Positions 1 through 10,869 of a stretch of 64,000 nt of DNA are shown in pieces; position 1 is the stretch's first letter; the number at the start of each line of letters is the position of its first letter. The DNA lies in contig CM034243.1 in NCBI GenBank assembly GCA_019916065.1, positions 26,500,147-26,564,146 of the forward strand, read 5' to 3'. The stretch comes from Vitellaria paradoxa (taxonomy: Eukaryota; Streptophyta; Magnoliopsida; Ericales; Sapotaceae). The notes under the pieces are model-generated. The model did no database searches, was not told the DNA's origin, and saw only the letters and a list, made by a program, of their open reading frames with translations. The position numbers and the translations under genes were made by a program.

Positions 1-32
1 CTATAAGAAACAACTTGTCTATTCTGATCCCG

Positions 33-1538
33 CTAGTATACCTGCAACTGATTTTGCTGAGATTCCTGCACGGAAGAGTGAGAAAGAGGTAAAGGTAATG
101 TAGAACTAGGGTTTCCTTGACTAGTCTCCCCTTTACGAGTAGGATATGACTCTCCCTGAATGCTAGACAGTAAGTCATGTGATAATTGAGTCCCAGAGTC
201 AGAGAAGAAGGGTGTGGATTCAAAAAAAGTAACATCAGCACTCACAAAATACTTACGAGAAGGTGGATGATAACAACAGTACCCTTTCTGAGTACGAGAA
301 TAACCTAAAAAAATGCATTTTCGAAAACGAGGAGATAACTTATCTAAACCAAGATCTAGAATACGAACAAAGGCCACACAACCAAAGACTCGAGGAGTAA
401 AAGGAAAAGAATTACCCTTAGGATACAAGATAGAAAAAGGAGACTGGTTACCTAACACAGCAGATGGCATCTGGTTAATGAGAAAACATGCAGTAAGGAC
501 AGCATCCCCCCAGAAAGGTTCTGACACATGCATATTAACCATCATAGTATGAGCAACATCGAGCAAATGACGATGTTTGCGCTCGGCGACACCATTTTGT
601 TGGGAGGTGTGAATACATATGGTCTGATGGATAATACCCCGATCAATACAAAAGGTTTCCATAACAAATTGCACGTATTCTAGAGCATTATCTGATCAAA
701 AAATTTTGATACGTTTGTTAAATTGGGTAAGAATCTCATTATAAAAACGAGTCACAATGTATGGCAAATCAGACCTTTGTTTCATCAAAAATAACCAAGT
801 CATGCGAGAATGATCATCAACAAAAATTACAAAATACTGACAACCATTAATACTAGTAATTCGAGATGGTCCTCAAATATCAGTATGAACTAAATCAAAA
901 GGTTCTGGTTGACGACTGACACCATGACCAGAAAAAGAACTACGGTGGTGCTTGCCAAGTTGGCAAGCCTCACAATCTAGACTCGATACAGGACTTAAAT
1001 GAGAAATGACAGACTTCAATTTATTTAATGAAGGATGCCCAAGACGAAAATGCCATTGGAGTGGAGAAACTGTTGCAGTCAAAGCAGGTGAAGAGGCAAT
1101 AGAAAAGCTAGCTGGATCAAGATAATAGAGCCCGTCTTTCTCATGCCCCAAATCAATCGTCCTCTTGTTCTTGAGGTCCTGAAATACACAAGAGGTAGGA
1201 GAAAATGTTACAGAACAATGTAAGTATTTAGTCAATTGGCTAACAGAAAGTAAATTGAATGAAAAATTAGGTACATAAAGACTATGAGGCAAATGAATTG
1301 AAGAATAAGGAGAAATAACTCCTTGTCCATGTACAGGTCGGGAAGATCCATCAGTTAAAACAACATGATGATTAATGGGATCTAAATGAGATAATAAGGA
1401 GGATTTACTAGAAATATGAGAGCTTGCACCAGAATCAATGACCCAGGAAGATGGAGTGGAAGCAATACAAGCAATATTACCTGAGTTTGCTAAGGTAACA
1501 GTGGAAGTAGATGGATGAGGTTTCCGAAGAGTTTGCAA
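33..1538 (-). pseudogene. copia pol: protease, GAG-pre-integrase, integrase, broken
   Basis: The protease active-site motif WVIDSGASSH lies near 1440-1415. The GAG-pre-integrase region follows (WHFRLGHPS near 1060) with the zinc-binding CEACQLGK near 970. After a stop at about 870 the integrase core continues with the family motif HTSQQNGVAERKHRHLLD near 600 and the C-terminal FGCVAFV and FLGYSRTQKGY motifs. Frame breaks at about 870-675 and the stop at 33-35 show that it is dead. RT and RNase H would lie beyond the left edge. Confidence 0.8.
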
Positions 1539-1604
1539 TAGCTCACTAAGTTGGGTAGCAAGATTACTGTTGGAACTGGAAGGTTCTGAAGTAGTGTGTG
1601 TCGA

Positions 1605-2513
1605 CTAGGTGGACGTGACAGGAGTAGAACCATCTGACACATGATGAGCTTGATCTGGTCGACCATACTTGGCCCAACAATAAGGCTCGGTGTGATTGGT
1701 ACTACCACAGTGAGTGCATTTGCGATCCCCTCGTCCTTGAGAAGAGTGACCACCACGCGATGAGTCTCGAGAAGAACGACCACGTCCACGCATACTACCA
1801 CAGAAAGCTTCTGTAGTAGTGTCAGTGGAGATCAAGGTAGAGGTTTTTAAAGTAGTGGCCTGACCTTGAGTATGATGACCTAAAGATGGTCTCAAGAGGC
1901 GAGAGTAAGCATTGGCAGCTGTAGGTAAAGTCTCACTAGCAAGAATTTGATCTTTGAAGCCACGTAGATCAGAATCAAGCCTAAAGAGAAGAGAGGCAAT
2001 CATAAAATCTTCCCAGTGTCGCTTTTGTTGCTTAAGGTCAGTAGTAAAGGGCCTATACTGTAACAGTTGATCCCAAAGGTTCTTAAGGAAGCTGTAATAT
2101 TCTGAAAGAGGACAACCACCCTGTTTGGTTGCAAAAATCTGCTCATATAACTCAAACACTCATGAGATATTACTCTGTTGTGAGAACGAATTAGCAAGAG
2201 AATCCCATATTTTCTTTGAAGAGTCACAAAACTATACTGTAGTGGCAATGTGGGGCTCAAGACTGTGCCATAACCAGCCCATAACAACAGAATCTTCACT
2301 CAACCAATCATCATACTCACTATTATTTGATTTGGGTGGAAGATCAGTGAGAAATTTCAATTTCTTCTTCCCACGAAGAAACACCTTCACAGCATGGGCC
2401 CAAACCAAATAATTTAAACCATTCAATTTTTTAGAAGTAATCGATCGAGGGACATCGTCATCTTTCATTAAGATTGATTTTGGTTCAATAGCATTAACTT
2501 TCCCTTCCGCCAT
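1605..2513 (-). pseudogene. copia gag, broken
   Basis: This is the Gag capsid-like region. The likely start reads MAEGKVNA at 2513, followed by a copia Gag N-terminus with a conserved WAHAVKVFLRGK-type stretch. A stop and a short unreadable stretch at about 2230-2160 separate it from the C-terminal half. That half carries an RG-rich tract and a CCHC-like zinc knuckle (CTHCGSTNHTEPYC, C-X2-C-X4-H-X4-C) near 1690. In the family, Gag packages element RNA into virus-like particles. The interrupting stops make it a pseudogene. Confidence 0.75.
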
Positions 2514-3184
2514 CAATAATAAACAAGAAACTGAAATCAACAAGAAAGTGAATTACCAAGAGCCACCAAATCAGCAATCAAGACACCAAGAAGAAAACAG
2601 AGCAGATCTAGATCAGTAGATCATCAGCAGAACGTCACAGACATTCGCAGATCAACAACAGAGAATAGAAGCAGCAACTAAGCATCATAGATTGGTAGTA
2701 ACAGCAAAGGGAAACCAGATCATCAGTAAAGGAGAGCCAGATCGAAGAAGAACAGCAGCGGATCGAAGAGCAGAGCAGGAACCGAAGAACAGCAACAGAT
2801 CGACAAGGTTCAATGACAGATCATCAAATCAGAGGTTACCAGCGGCAAAGAGGACTCTCTTCCATCAGGCAATCGCTGTCGTGCGCCGCCGGTGGGACGT
2901 CGGAAGGCCACGCACCTTCACGCGCCGAACAGAAGCAAACGCGTGAGGCTTGGACGCAGGTGTCGACCGGCGCGTGAGGGCGTGTTAGGCCCTCGCCGGT
3001 GATGGGCTCAGGTGGGTCACAATCGTCGATGGACGACGACCCTTCTGTGGTGGTCGGCGGCTGGCTTCGATGGCGGGAAAGTCGCCGGCGGCGAGATTCC
3101 TTCTCCGGCGATGAACTTATTGGGTTTTTGTTTTTTTTTTTTTATTTCTTTTCTTGAATCAGATTTAATACTCTATTACCAAGT

Positions 3185-3384
3185 TGAAAGAAAAGAGAAG
3201 AAAAGGAGAGAGTTAATTGAATTCTTTTTTCTCCCTAAGGTCTTATTTATAATAAAAAACTTACATCACATAAGGAAAGAAAACAAGACAAAGAAATATC
3301 ATATCAAACCTAATTAATCCTATATCAATCTAAATAGGAAATAATAAATAGGAAATAAAATCATATCACTTCTAAATTCTAACA
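3185..3384 (-). repeat. 5' LTR of the left copia element
   Basis: On the minus strand the LTR begins TGTTAGAATT and ends near TTTCA, about 200 bp. It is followed at about 3182-3170 by TTGGTAATAGAGT, a decayed form of the copia initiator-Met tRNA primer site TGGTATCAGAGC. The right boundary is well fixed by comparison with the empty site near 57966. The inner boundary is uncertain by a few bases. Confidence 0.65.
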
Positions 3385-5424
3385 ATTCCCAGTCATTTTT
3401 ACTAAAATTCTCAACCCAACCGAACAATATCATTGAATATATATTTTTCATTTATTTTTTTCATTTCACTTCTTTCTCTTTACTTTTTGATTCCTACACC
3501 AAATCTATGATCCAAAAATGGTGTTACTTTTTGGCTGGACTCTCCTCCATGAATTGGCTAAAGATTCAGACGTATTATAAACCTTAGGTATTCAGTGAGC
3601 TTTAGGCTTAAGACATGCTTGGCCAAATTTTCGAACATATTATAAACCTTAGATATTGAGTTAGCTTCAAGCTTAAAACGTGCTTTCTATAAGATCATTG
3701 CAGGAAAGTTTTAGCCATTAGAGAGGATATAACTTGATTATTTATCTATTGAACATAGAAGAAGATATGGTTTAGTTCCATTTAAGATTTGGGATGGCCC
3801 CATCTATTAATTGGAGGAGACTACAAAATCAACTAAATGACAACAAAATGTATAATCCACCATTTACTTTCATTGCTGGAATTAGTTTTCCTCATCTTGG
3901 TCAATCATACCGAAGTTGAACTTTCTCTCACTTAAAATTGCATTTCTAACACTTTGCTACATATTTTATTTCCTGTTTGTGTTTTGAGCAAGTGTTTCAA
4001 TGTGTGTCTGAACAGCATACAATTTTGTAAATAGTCATTATGGGCTAAAATGACAAGAAGTTTGTGCAAGACTATTATGTCCGAAGTTGTGTAAAATAAA
4101 CTCGATTCAATTTTCAGTCCCTCATTTGTGTCTTTGTTCACACATGGGTACATCTGTATTCAAAGTTGTGTAGATTGAATAGACTACTACAAACATGAAT
4201 AATATGCCAAATGACTTCGAAATGTCTACTCTCATGGAATTGAGTGACATCACCTATGCAGGAAGTCCAGTAATCTTTTGAGACCATAACATGCTATCAG
4301 GCTTTCCACAGTTGTCATTCTTGTGGCTCTCAATCTAAGTAACTTTCACTTTGGCAACTTATAGTCTGTTTTCAGGTTTGCTTAGCATAGAAATAGAAAC
4401 AAAAACATTTTGGAAATGTTTCAGAAACGTTTTGAGAGCGACACAAAAATATTCAAGTATCTAGAAATGTTAGAAGTATTTGTTGAACTACATTTAAGTA
4501 TACAAAAGCTTAATAATAATATAATTAATCAACTTATTGTTTTCGTATTTTATGTTGTAAATATTACAAATACATTTCAACTCCTACAAAAAAATAAGAT
4601 AAAATGAAGTTAGTATTTTAATGTCAAATGTATAGATTATGCCAAATACTTTAACGGTTTCTCAATTGTGTAGTTGGATAAAAGGAGTATAGAACTAGAT
4701 CTAAAATCTTTTGTAAATTTTGTTGTGGATTCATTTTGTTGATACGAGTAAGTTTTTGTGTATGCGTTTTCTTTATGCATGTCTTTACTCTCTTCTCTTA
4801 TTAATAAAATTCTTTACTTATTAAAAAAAAAAAAAATGAAAGCTCTAAATGAAAAATTGTGCCATAGTAGACTATGTTTTCATGTTAAAGGCATTAGGTA
4901 AGATCTTACGATTTTACGATTCAATTTTTTGGACTCTCGATTTTAACAACCTTGGAATGGAAACTTTTTCGACTGTTTTGTACTTAAGAAATGATATTTT
5001 GATCCTTCCCATTAAGGGAGGTCTTCCGGTGATGGCTTGTATCAATGCAGTTTCTGTAACTTCCTTTCATTTTTGTCCTCACAATGTAGGTGGACTAAAA
5101 ATTATTTTTTAAACCTCTTCTTTTCCTTTTACTTTCTCTCGTTCCCCCCATCAAATAATATAGAACAATATTTTTTCATGTGGAGCACAGCCAGACTTTG
5201 TTTTCATTCATTTGAATTATTACTTAAAAAGTATTTACCAATCTTCAAGCTGGAAATGTTTTGACGAGATCATACTAACTTCCCAAACTCACTGTTATCT
5301 TAAATATTTGTAAATTCATCTCATGCAGTTGGTTTGTCTTGAATGGATAAATTTGTTTTGTTAATTTTATTTATTTATCAATTAATTTATTTTTTTCCTG
5401 CTGCTCTTGTACATTATTTTGCAG
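3385..5424 (+). other. last intron of AKR paralog 1 (duplicated sequence)
   Basis: No gene is visible inside. The whole stretch aligns by eye with 57966-59941, the last intron of the intact AKR gene, with small indels and about 5-8% mismatch. It ends in a T-rich tract and TTTTGCAG before the exon. The copia element at the left is inserted into this intron. Small open frames here occur in both copies, but they are short, AT-rich and not protein-like. Confidence 0.75.
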
Positions 5425-5612
5425 GAACAACTAAGATAAAGAATCTTGAGGAGAACACTGGGGCCTTAACTGTGAAGCTTAACAAAGATGATGTAAAAGA
5501 GATTTCTGATTCAGTGCCTGCGAATGCGGTGGCAGGGCCTAGAGTAGGTGAAACTTTTTATCGCATCTCGTACAAGTTTGCAGACACACCACTGCCAAAA
5601 GAATCAAAGTGA
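5425..5612 (+). CDS. aldo-keto reductase paralog 1, last exon only
   Basis: The exon follows TTTTGCAG and begins with GAACAACTAAG, completing the [11 protein letters not shown] motif typical of the C-terminal part of plant PCNT115 / perakine-reductase-like aldo-keto reductases, and ends at TGA 5610-5612. It encodes about 61 residues. The matching exon of the other copy is 59942-60129, with 11 differences in 188 bases by eye, nine of them changing the amino acid. Exons 1-6 should lie left of the window, beyond the copia insertion. Whether this copy is functional cannot be judged here. Confidence 0.75.
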
Positions 5613-6995
5613 TCGGCTAGTTATATTGTCGAAATTTGGATACTTCCTATTATTATTGGACTGTAATGTTAATCTGCTTTACTATAAAATTGTAATGCAA
5701 AGTTGAAGGAGATGTGAAGACCTTTACTAACTCCCAGAATGTGGCCATGAGGTAGTGAAGAAAAAAAAATGGTCTTTCTATAATTCGTTCAAATGGGCAT
5801 TGCATTGTTCAAAGGCACAATAGCCGAAGATGATGATTTGGATTATTATTGCTTAGTCTTTGTGAAGCGATTTAAATTCAAATTATTTTAGGATTATTTA
5901 AAGTGTTCTGGATTGATTATTGGTTCATTATATTGGTTTAAAACCTTATTTGGTTTAGGATTTATTACCTATTATAAGTAGGAATTTAAAGCATTAGATT
6001 TTGTTAATTTGATTAATATATTCAATTGTTATGGATTTAAAAATGTATAATTGTTATGGATTCAGAAGTGTATATTTGTCATTTTGTGGAATGATATCTT
6101 ACTAGACATCTTATTGTTGCGTCAAGTGGCATTTGGGTATATTTTTCAAGTGGTATCTGAGTATATTTTCTTGCTTGATTTTTTAATTTTTCACGAGATT
6201 TTTTTTTTTTTTTTTTTATGTTCTTATATAGATAGCCAACCCAAATAACAATAAAAGTAATTGCAGTTTCAAAAATCTTTGGACTTTGCACCAAATGTTG
6301 AGAGTGGAGGTAAGATCGATTACAACAATGAATGGATGACCAATGTGAAAAACTTGGAGAAGTTCTCGTCTCCCTAGCCATCAACAATTGGGCTACCCCA
6401 AAAGCAGCAATAGTTACTATAACAGCCGTGTGGTCAAGCTTATAGTTGTTGTAGAATGGTTGCTGAACAAGTTCATTGTTACATAAGATTAGAGGAGATA
6501 ATAATTATCGAAAAATTCATAAATTTGCCTAGTTAAATTCAAATTAAATGGGTTTGAATTAAATTAAAATTATTAATGGATAAAATTGGGTGGATAAGAC
6601 AATATTTACTTGATTAACGAGTTTAAATGAGTTGATGATACAACCAATTAAATACTTAATTATCCGTTCCATCAGTTAAAGTAAACACCCAATTTGTATA
6701 TGAAAATAATTCATATGCAAATAAACATCAACAAAAATGAAATATAGGAAACCACCAACCATATAAATACTTGTAGGCATATAATGCTGAGTATTTTATT
6801 GTTATTTTTTCTTTTCAAAAATTACAATTTTTGATATTTAAATTAAGTTATATTAATTGACAAAAATATTATAATAAATAAAAATATTTCCATTATATTT
6901 ATATGTTTACAAACAAAGTGAAAGAAAAAACAAAAGTAATAACATATCAGTAGAAAAATAACAAAAGTTTCATTTTTTTTAAGCAAAAATCAAGT
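5613..6995. other. AKR paralog 1 3' UTR and AT-rich spacer
   Basis: The first 30 bases match the 3' UTR of the second AKR copy, and similarity ends near 5641. The rest is AT-rich with a poly-T run at 6198-6218 and no convincing gene. A stretch at about 6260-6420 is less AT-rich but gives no recognisable protein in either strand. Confidence 0.5.
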
Positions 6996-7262
6996 GTGTG
7001 TTATCAACCAAGGAGTGCCTGGTAGAATGTCGTGGGTGCCTACTTGGCAAGGGGATCTTGAATCAAAGAATTCATGTCCAGCAAGCAAAGTCGAAAAAGT
7101 ATGACTCATGTTCTTCTCTGAAACAAGTCTACGGTAGTTCAAAACTGGAATTGGCACAATATCGCAAAATGGCCGTAGGGGAATCTCCACTTACTGCTTT
7201 CCCTAATATCTTCCCTTTACCACGTCATGGCGTATTCGCCGGCGGTCTGGCGCACCCCTACT
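6996..7262 (+). pseudogene. mitochondrial-like insert with an atp1 fragment (candidate NUMT)
   Basis: This is a roughly 270-bp island clearly richer in G+C than its flanks. Translated on the plus strand, 7120-7176 reads LKQVYGSSKLELAQYRKMA. From memory of the family this is close to the plant mitochondrial ATP synthase alpha subunit (atp1), which has KQVCGSSKLELAQYREVA. The similarity stops abruptly after this and the flanking parts (7000-7115, 7180-7262) are not atp1. The piece therefore looks like a rearranged or chimeric mitochondrial fragment moved to the nucleus. No start or full domain is present. Confidence 0.55.
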
Positions 7263-7636
7263 ATACAAACCCCCCCCCAACTAACTTAATGGATGCTGCT
7301 TAATTACGAAGGAAATTCATTCTTATGTCATGTCCTGAATTGCTCACAAGTCTGAGAGTGTGAACAAATAATCACAAGAAACAAAATTTGCCTTCAACTG
7401 TGCGAACTTACTATCAACCTATCATTGCCTTTTTTTTAAGCGTATAATATGCATTCTGTATATATATATATATATACCCACTTGTTTGGCTTACTCCAAA
7501 AAATACATATACCCACTTATGTGGCCTACTCCCCCCCCCAAAAAAAAAAAAAAAAAAAAAACAAAGTAGAACTCAAAAGAAAAATATTTCTAACCACATG
7601 TTTCCTAGTCTATCACCACATATCCAACATCTAGCA

Positions 7637-7637
<1 letters not shown>

Positions 7638-7670
<33 letters not shown>

Positions 7671-7671
7671 A
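7638..7671. repeat. (TTG)n microsatellite
   Basis: About eleven perfect GTT/TTG units run in a row, ending in TTATTATTT. Confidence 0.95.
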
Positions 7672-7708
7672 TTATTTAATAGGTATCGGTTCAACGCATA
7701 GAGCATAA

Positions 7709-7711
<3 letters not shown>

Positions 7712-7741
<30 letters not shown>
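7712..7741. repeat. (TG)n microsatellite
   Basis: About fifteen perfect TG units. Confidence 0.95.
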
Positions 7742-7743
<2 letters not shown>

Positions 7744-8177
7744 ATAGTGGTATTATTTATTTTAAATTGAAGAATAATTAATATTTTATTTAATTAATAA
7801 CTTATCTTAATATTTTTTAAGTAAAATCACAAATTTATAGTTCACCAAAATATTAAATTACCAAAAAAGAAATCTCACACAATCCATGCATTCATAATAA
7901 AACCAACATTTAATTAATGTCTCAAAAATTTTAAATCAACCAAATTTCTTATTATGAAATTAAATATTAATTAAAAATTAAAGTATTATTAAATGAGTAT
8001 AATTAGATTAAGAGGTTTGATATAACTCATATCATACCCGCCCAATACCTGTTTAATTATAACTCGTTTATGATCTAATCCAGACTTGCCCATTTGCCAG
8101 CTCTGCATGAGATCAAAGCGATTTATGATGAATATTCAGACAATAAGCGATTTGCCTAGCCCCTATCCCTGGGGACA

Positions 8178-8602
8178 TTGATCAAAAATGCAATTATACA
8201 ACGACAACTATCATATGAAGATGAGTCTTTCATTTTTTTTTATGGTCAATTGGAGATTGAAGAGTTTCTTGATTTGATAAACAAGGTAGAACGATTCTTC
8301 AAGTACATAGAAGAAGATAGAAAGGTGAGTGCAATTGCATGCAAGCTAAGCAATGGAGTTTTAACATGGTGGAGCAACTTCAAGCCACAAGGGTCCACTA
8401 AGGAAGATAGAAGGTACAAACTTGGAGTAGGTTACAAGTACTACTACATGAGAAGTTTTTTCCTTATGATTACGAACAAATTTTATTCCAACAATATCAA
8501 CACTTCTATTAAGGCAACAAATCAATCTAGTCTAGCACTTCATGGAAGAATTGGTCTTCTACATAAGAGACAAAGAATAATCCATATGTCATTCCTCGTG
8601 GT
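8178..8602 (+). pseudogene. Ty3-gypsy gag relic
   Basis: The plus strand reads FYGQLEIEEFLDLINKVERFF followed by acidic sequence and ACKLSNGVLTWW. This matches the Retrotrans_gag domain of plant gypsy elements (family form GQLEIEEFLDW...VACRLKGGA..WW). After about 8450 a frameshift is needed to follow YDYEQILFQQYQHFY, and further stops occur at about 8512 and 8528. No LTRs or pol were found around it, so this is a short gag relic truncated at its right side by the hAT-type MITE. Confidence 0.7.
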
Positions 8603-9092
8603 TAGGGGTGAGCAAAGAAATAGTAAACCGAAAGATCGAACCGAACCGGGTAAATCGAACCAAAAATTGCGATTAACCAAATCAACAGTTTTAGTTTTGG
8701 TTATTAATATACATTAATCGTCAGTTTGGTTAACCAACTAAATTTTATTATTAATATAAATTATATAATATATATTTATTATATATTAATATATTATATA
8801 ATTTCTTTACAGATAAATATATATTTGTATTAAATATATATTATATAATTTATAAGTTATATAATAATATATTATATAATTATATAAATTAATTAGTTAC
8901 AAGTTGATAATTATTTAAAAAAAAAAGTAAAAACGGGTAACTGAACTGATTTGAGCGGTTAACTGTTGAACGGTTAACCATTCATAACGGCTCGGTTTCA
9001 GTTTAAAGAAAGAAAAACTGAACTTGGTCAGTTCGGTTTTTTTTTTTTTTTTCTAGCTCATGGTTCGATTAACTGAACCATGAGCACCCCCA
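8603..9092. mobile_element. hAT-type MITE with 8-bp target duplication
   Basis: This is a 490-bp AT-rich element. Its left end is TAGGGGTGAGCA and its right end is TGAGCACCCCCA, which are imperfect inverted repeats of the GGGGTGAGCA type common in plant hAT-derived MITEs. The flanks are CTCGTGGT (8595-8602) and CTCGTGAT (9093-9100), an 8-bp duplication with one mismatch, as hAT transposases make. The interior holds GGTTAACC/CGGTTAACC-type inverted motifs and a TA-rich core. It has no coding capacity. It is inserted directly next to, or into, the gypsy gag relic. Confidence 0.75.
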
Positions 9093-9116
9093 CTCGTGAT
9101 AACAAGTGTCTTAATT

Positions 9117-9507
9117 TGTTAGGATTCAGAAAAATAAAATAAGGAACACAAGCACAACACAAACCAATTTTACGTGGCTCGGCTAATCACCTACATCCAC
9201 GACCAGTGATCCTAGAATCTCTCTCTCTATATAAAATATTATAGAGGGGAATACATATTTCTCTACTCAACTCACCTTCTCCAGCTCTCCCTTTTAGCTT
9301 TCTTTCTCTCTCTTTCTCTCTCTACCTATAAACCCAGTTACATCCCCTGCCTGAGCTCCCCTAAGCTCAAGCTATCTCGTCTCTAGCCACAATGGTAGGT
9401 GATTTCTACACCATACTAGTTCACCTTCTACACTTTCTTACAGGAGACAAAAAATGCAAGGCACTGTTCAGTGCATTAAATGAGCTAACCATTTGGATGG
9501 CTGTTTG
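9117..9507 (-). repeat. copia-type LTR relic (minus orientation)
   Basis: Read on the minus strand, this carries a pyrimidine/purine-rich leader, a GTGGATGTAGGTGATTAGCCGAGCCACGT stretch typical of copia R/U5 regions, and an end CCTAACA at 9117. The upstream boundary is not visible. No target duplication was found. It abuts the repeat block 9508-10101, which may be the rest of the same element. Confidence 0.45.
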
Positions 9508-10101
9508 GATGCATCTTTAGATGGAGAAAAAATAGAACCACCCACATGGGTAGACCTTTCAACTAAACAATCACCCCTTTCACCCAATGTGGGGGGATAG
9601 GTCACATCTACTACAATCTCCAACATGATTTGCCTTCTGTTAGCAAATTGCCTTAGAGCTACCTTATAGGATATTTTGGAACATCAGCATTTTTCTATGC
9701 TACACTGTTCTGCTGAGAATGTCTCTTACTATCGCCATTGCTGCCATTGGCTACATCCTTAACAATGCTTTCGCTGTGAATACCGTACCCCCTATCTGAT
9801 GTGCCTGCACTCTCTCGTTCAAGTGCCTTTCATCAGCTACACTCATCCAAGCCAGATATAACTTCTGCAATGCTTTTCTCTATCATTACCTTCCACTCTA
9901 TGTGAGAGCAATTGCACTCCTTCACATGGGGTATTCTACAAAGCTTACTTGCTTTGTTATTGTTATGTTGTTTAACGCTCCAACATTTTTTGTGCTCCTT
10001 GTGCTTCGAACAACATCTTTGACTTTTCGCCCTAGTACCAGGCAATTGCATTTAACTTATTAGAATGTTAGCACCTCTTCTGGGATGCTTCTGATATATG
10101 T
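9508..10101. repeat. repeat block shared with 60149-60814
   Basis: Beginning at TTTGGATGCATCTT, this block is nearly collinear with 60149-60814, which carries an extra internal tandem duplication. Its right end contains CTGATATATG, and CTGATACATG in the second copy. On the minus strand this resembles a decayed copia primer-binding site (TGGTATCAGAG). It could therefore be the start of an old minus-strand copia-like internal region whose 5' LTR was replaced by the gypsy LTR at 10102. Minus-strand frames (such as 10051-9833) show no recognisable domain. Confidence 0.5.
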
Positions 10102-10793
10102 TGTAGACACACAAATTTTGGTCAATCAAATATTACTACGTGTCAGAATAAAGCTTAATTAAATTAACAAATCAAATCTTGCCACGTGTCTTATGTAGGA
10201 TTTTAGCAAAATTGCACATGTGGACAAATGACAAGCTACCATATGTAAAAATGATGTAGCCTGAAGATAACAAGACATGACAATCAAATTGAGTCACTTG
10301 TCAGCAAGACCCACTGCTAAAGATAATTAATATTTATTAATATTTATCTCTTAGAAAATAAATAAATAAATAAGAGATAAATATTTAAGAAGTATGATAT
10401 TATCTTAACTCTTTAATATTATCTCTTATTTAATAAATAAAATAATAAGATAATTATCTTGAAAAAGTTAAATTCTATTGTGATTCTCTCCTCCACTTCT
10501 ATAAATAGATATCATTGCCAAAGAGAAAACACATTCTTTTTGCATACAAAGAGACATAGTTGGATCAAGCTGGCAAAGCCCCATAAAGTCTTAAGCATCA
10601 AGAACACACACATGTTGGTTTAAGATCAAGCTTCAAGCCCTCAAATTGACATCAAGAAGAGAAGAATCAGAGAATTAGTTCTTTAATTAGAATACATCAA
10701 AGATTATAATCCATTTTTTTCTACAAATCAATACAAGTTTGATTTATTCTTACAATTTCTTGTTTATTTTCCAAACACAAATTTGTGTGTACA
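10102..10793 (+). repeat. 5' LTR of the gypsy element
   Basis: This LTR is 692 bp, starts TGTAGACACACAAATTT and ends TTTGTGTGTACA. A TATA box TATAAATA is at about 10500-10507. It matches 24431-27125 (outside the nested copia) and 60815-61499. Directly downstream, TCTGGCACGCTCGGTGGGAC (about 10798-10817) is the primer-binding-site-like leader commonly seen after plant gypsy LTRs. Confidence 0.85.
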
Positions 10794-10869
10794 AATTTCT
10801 GGCACGCTCGGTGGGACCATATCTATCTCTCATCTTCTCTCTTCATCAAACCAAATCAACCAAGTTCTC

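Larger units (their letters stand above)
1..3384 (-). mobile_element. Ty1-copia LTR retrotransposon, 5' part, degenerate
   Basis: The element reads leftward. Its 5' LTR is at 3185-3384, followed by a GC-rich leader, gag (about 2513-1605), protease plus GAG-pre-integrase (about 1538-873) and the integrase region (about 860-33), then the window edge. Reverse transcriptase, RNase H and the 3' LTR would lie outside. Several in-frame stops and shifts break the polyprotein, so it is not autonomous. The sequence next to the LTR is ATTCC (3385-3389). The matching point of the duplicated intron at 57966-57970 is ATTCC with no element, which fixes the insertion point. Domain order with integrase before RT is the copia order. 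Confidence 0.85.
7263..8177. other. AT-rich spacer with microsatellites
   Basis: No gene was seen. It holds a (TA)n run near 7458-7476, a poly-C/poly-A tract at 7531-7561, a (TTG)n array and a (GT)n array listed separately, then AT-rich unique-looking DNA. Confidence 0.6.

Noticed and set aside
2692..3317. Open frames across the GC-rich tract on the plus strand
   Set aside because: The region is the 5' leader and LTR of the minus-strand copia element. The frames have low complexity and run against the element.
4410..5112. Short frames conserved between 4410-5112 and 58948-59641
   Set aside because: The conservation comes from the segmental duplication of intron DNA. Frames are short, with indels and no splice or domain evidence.
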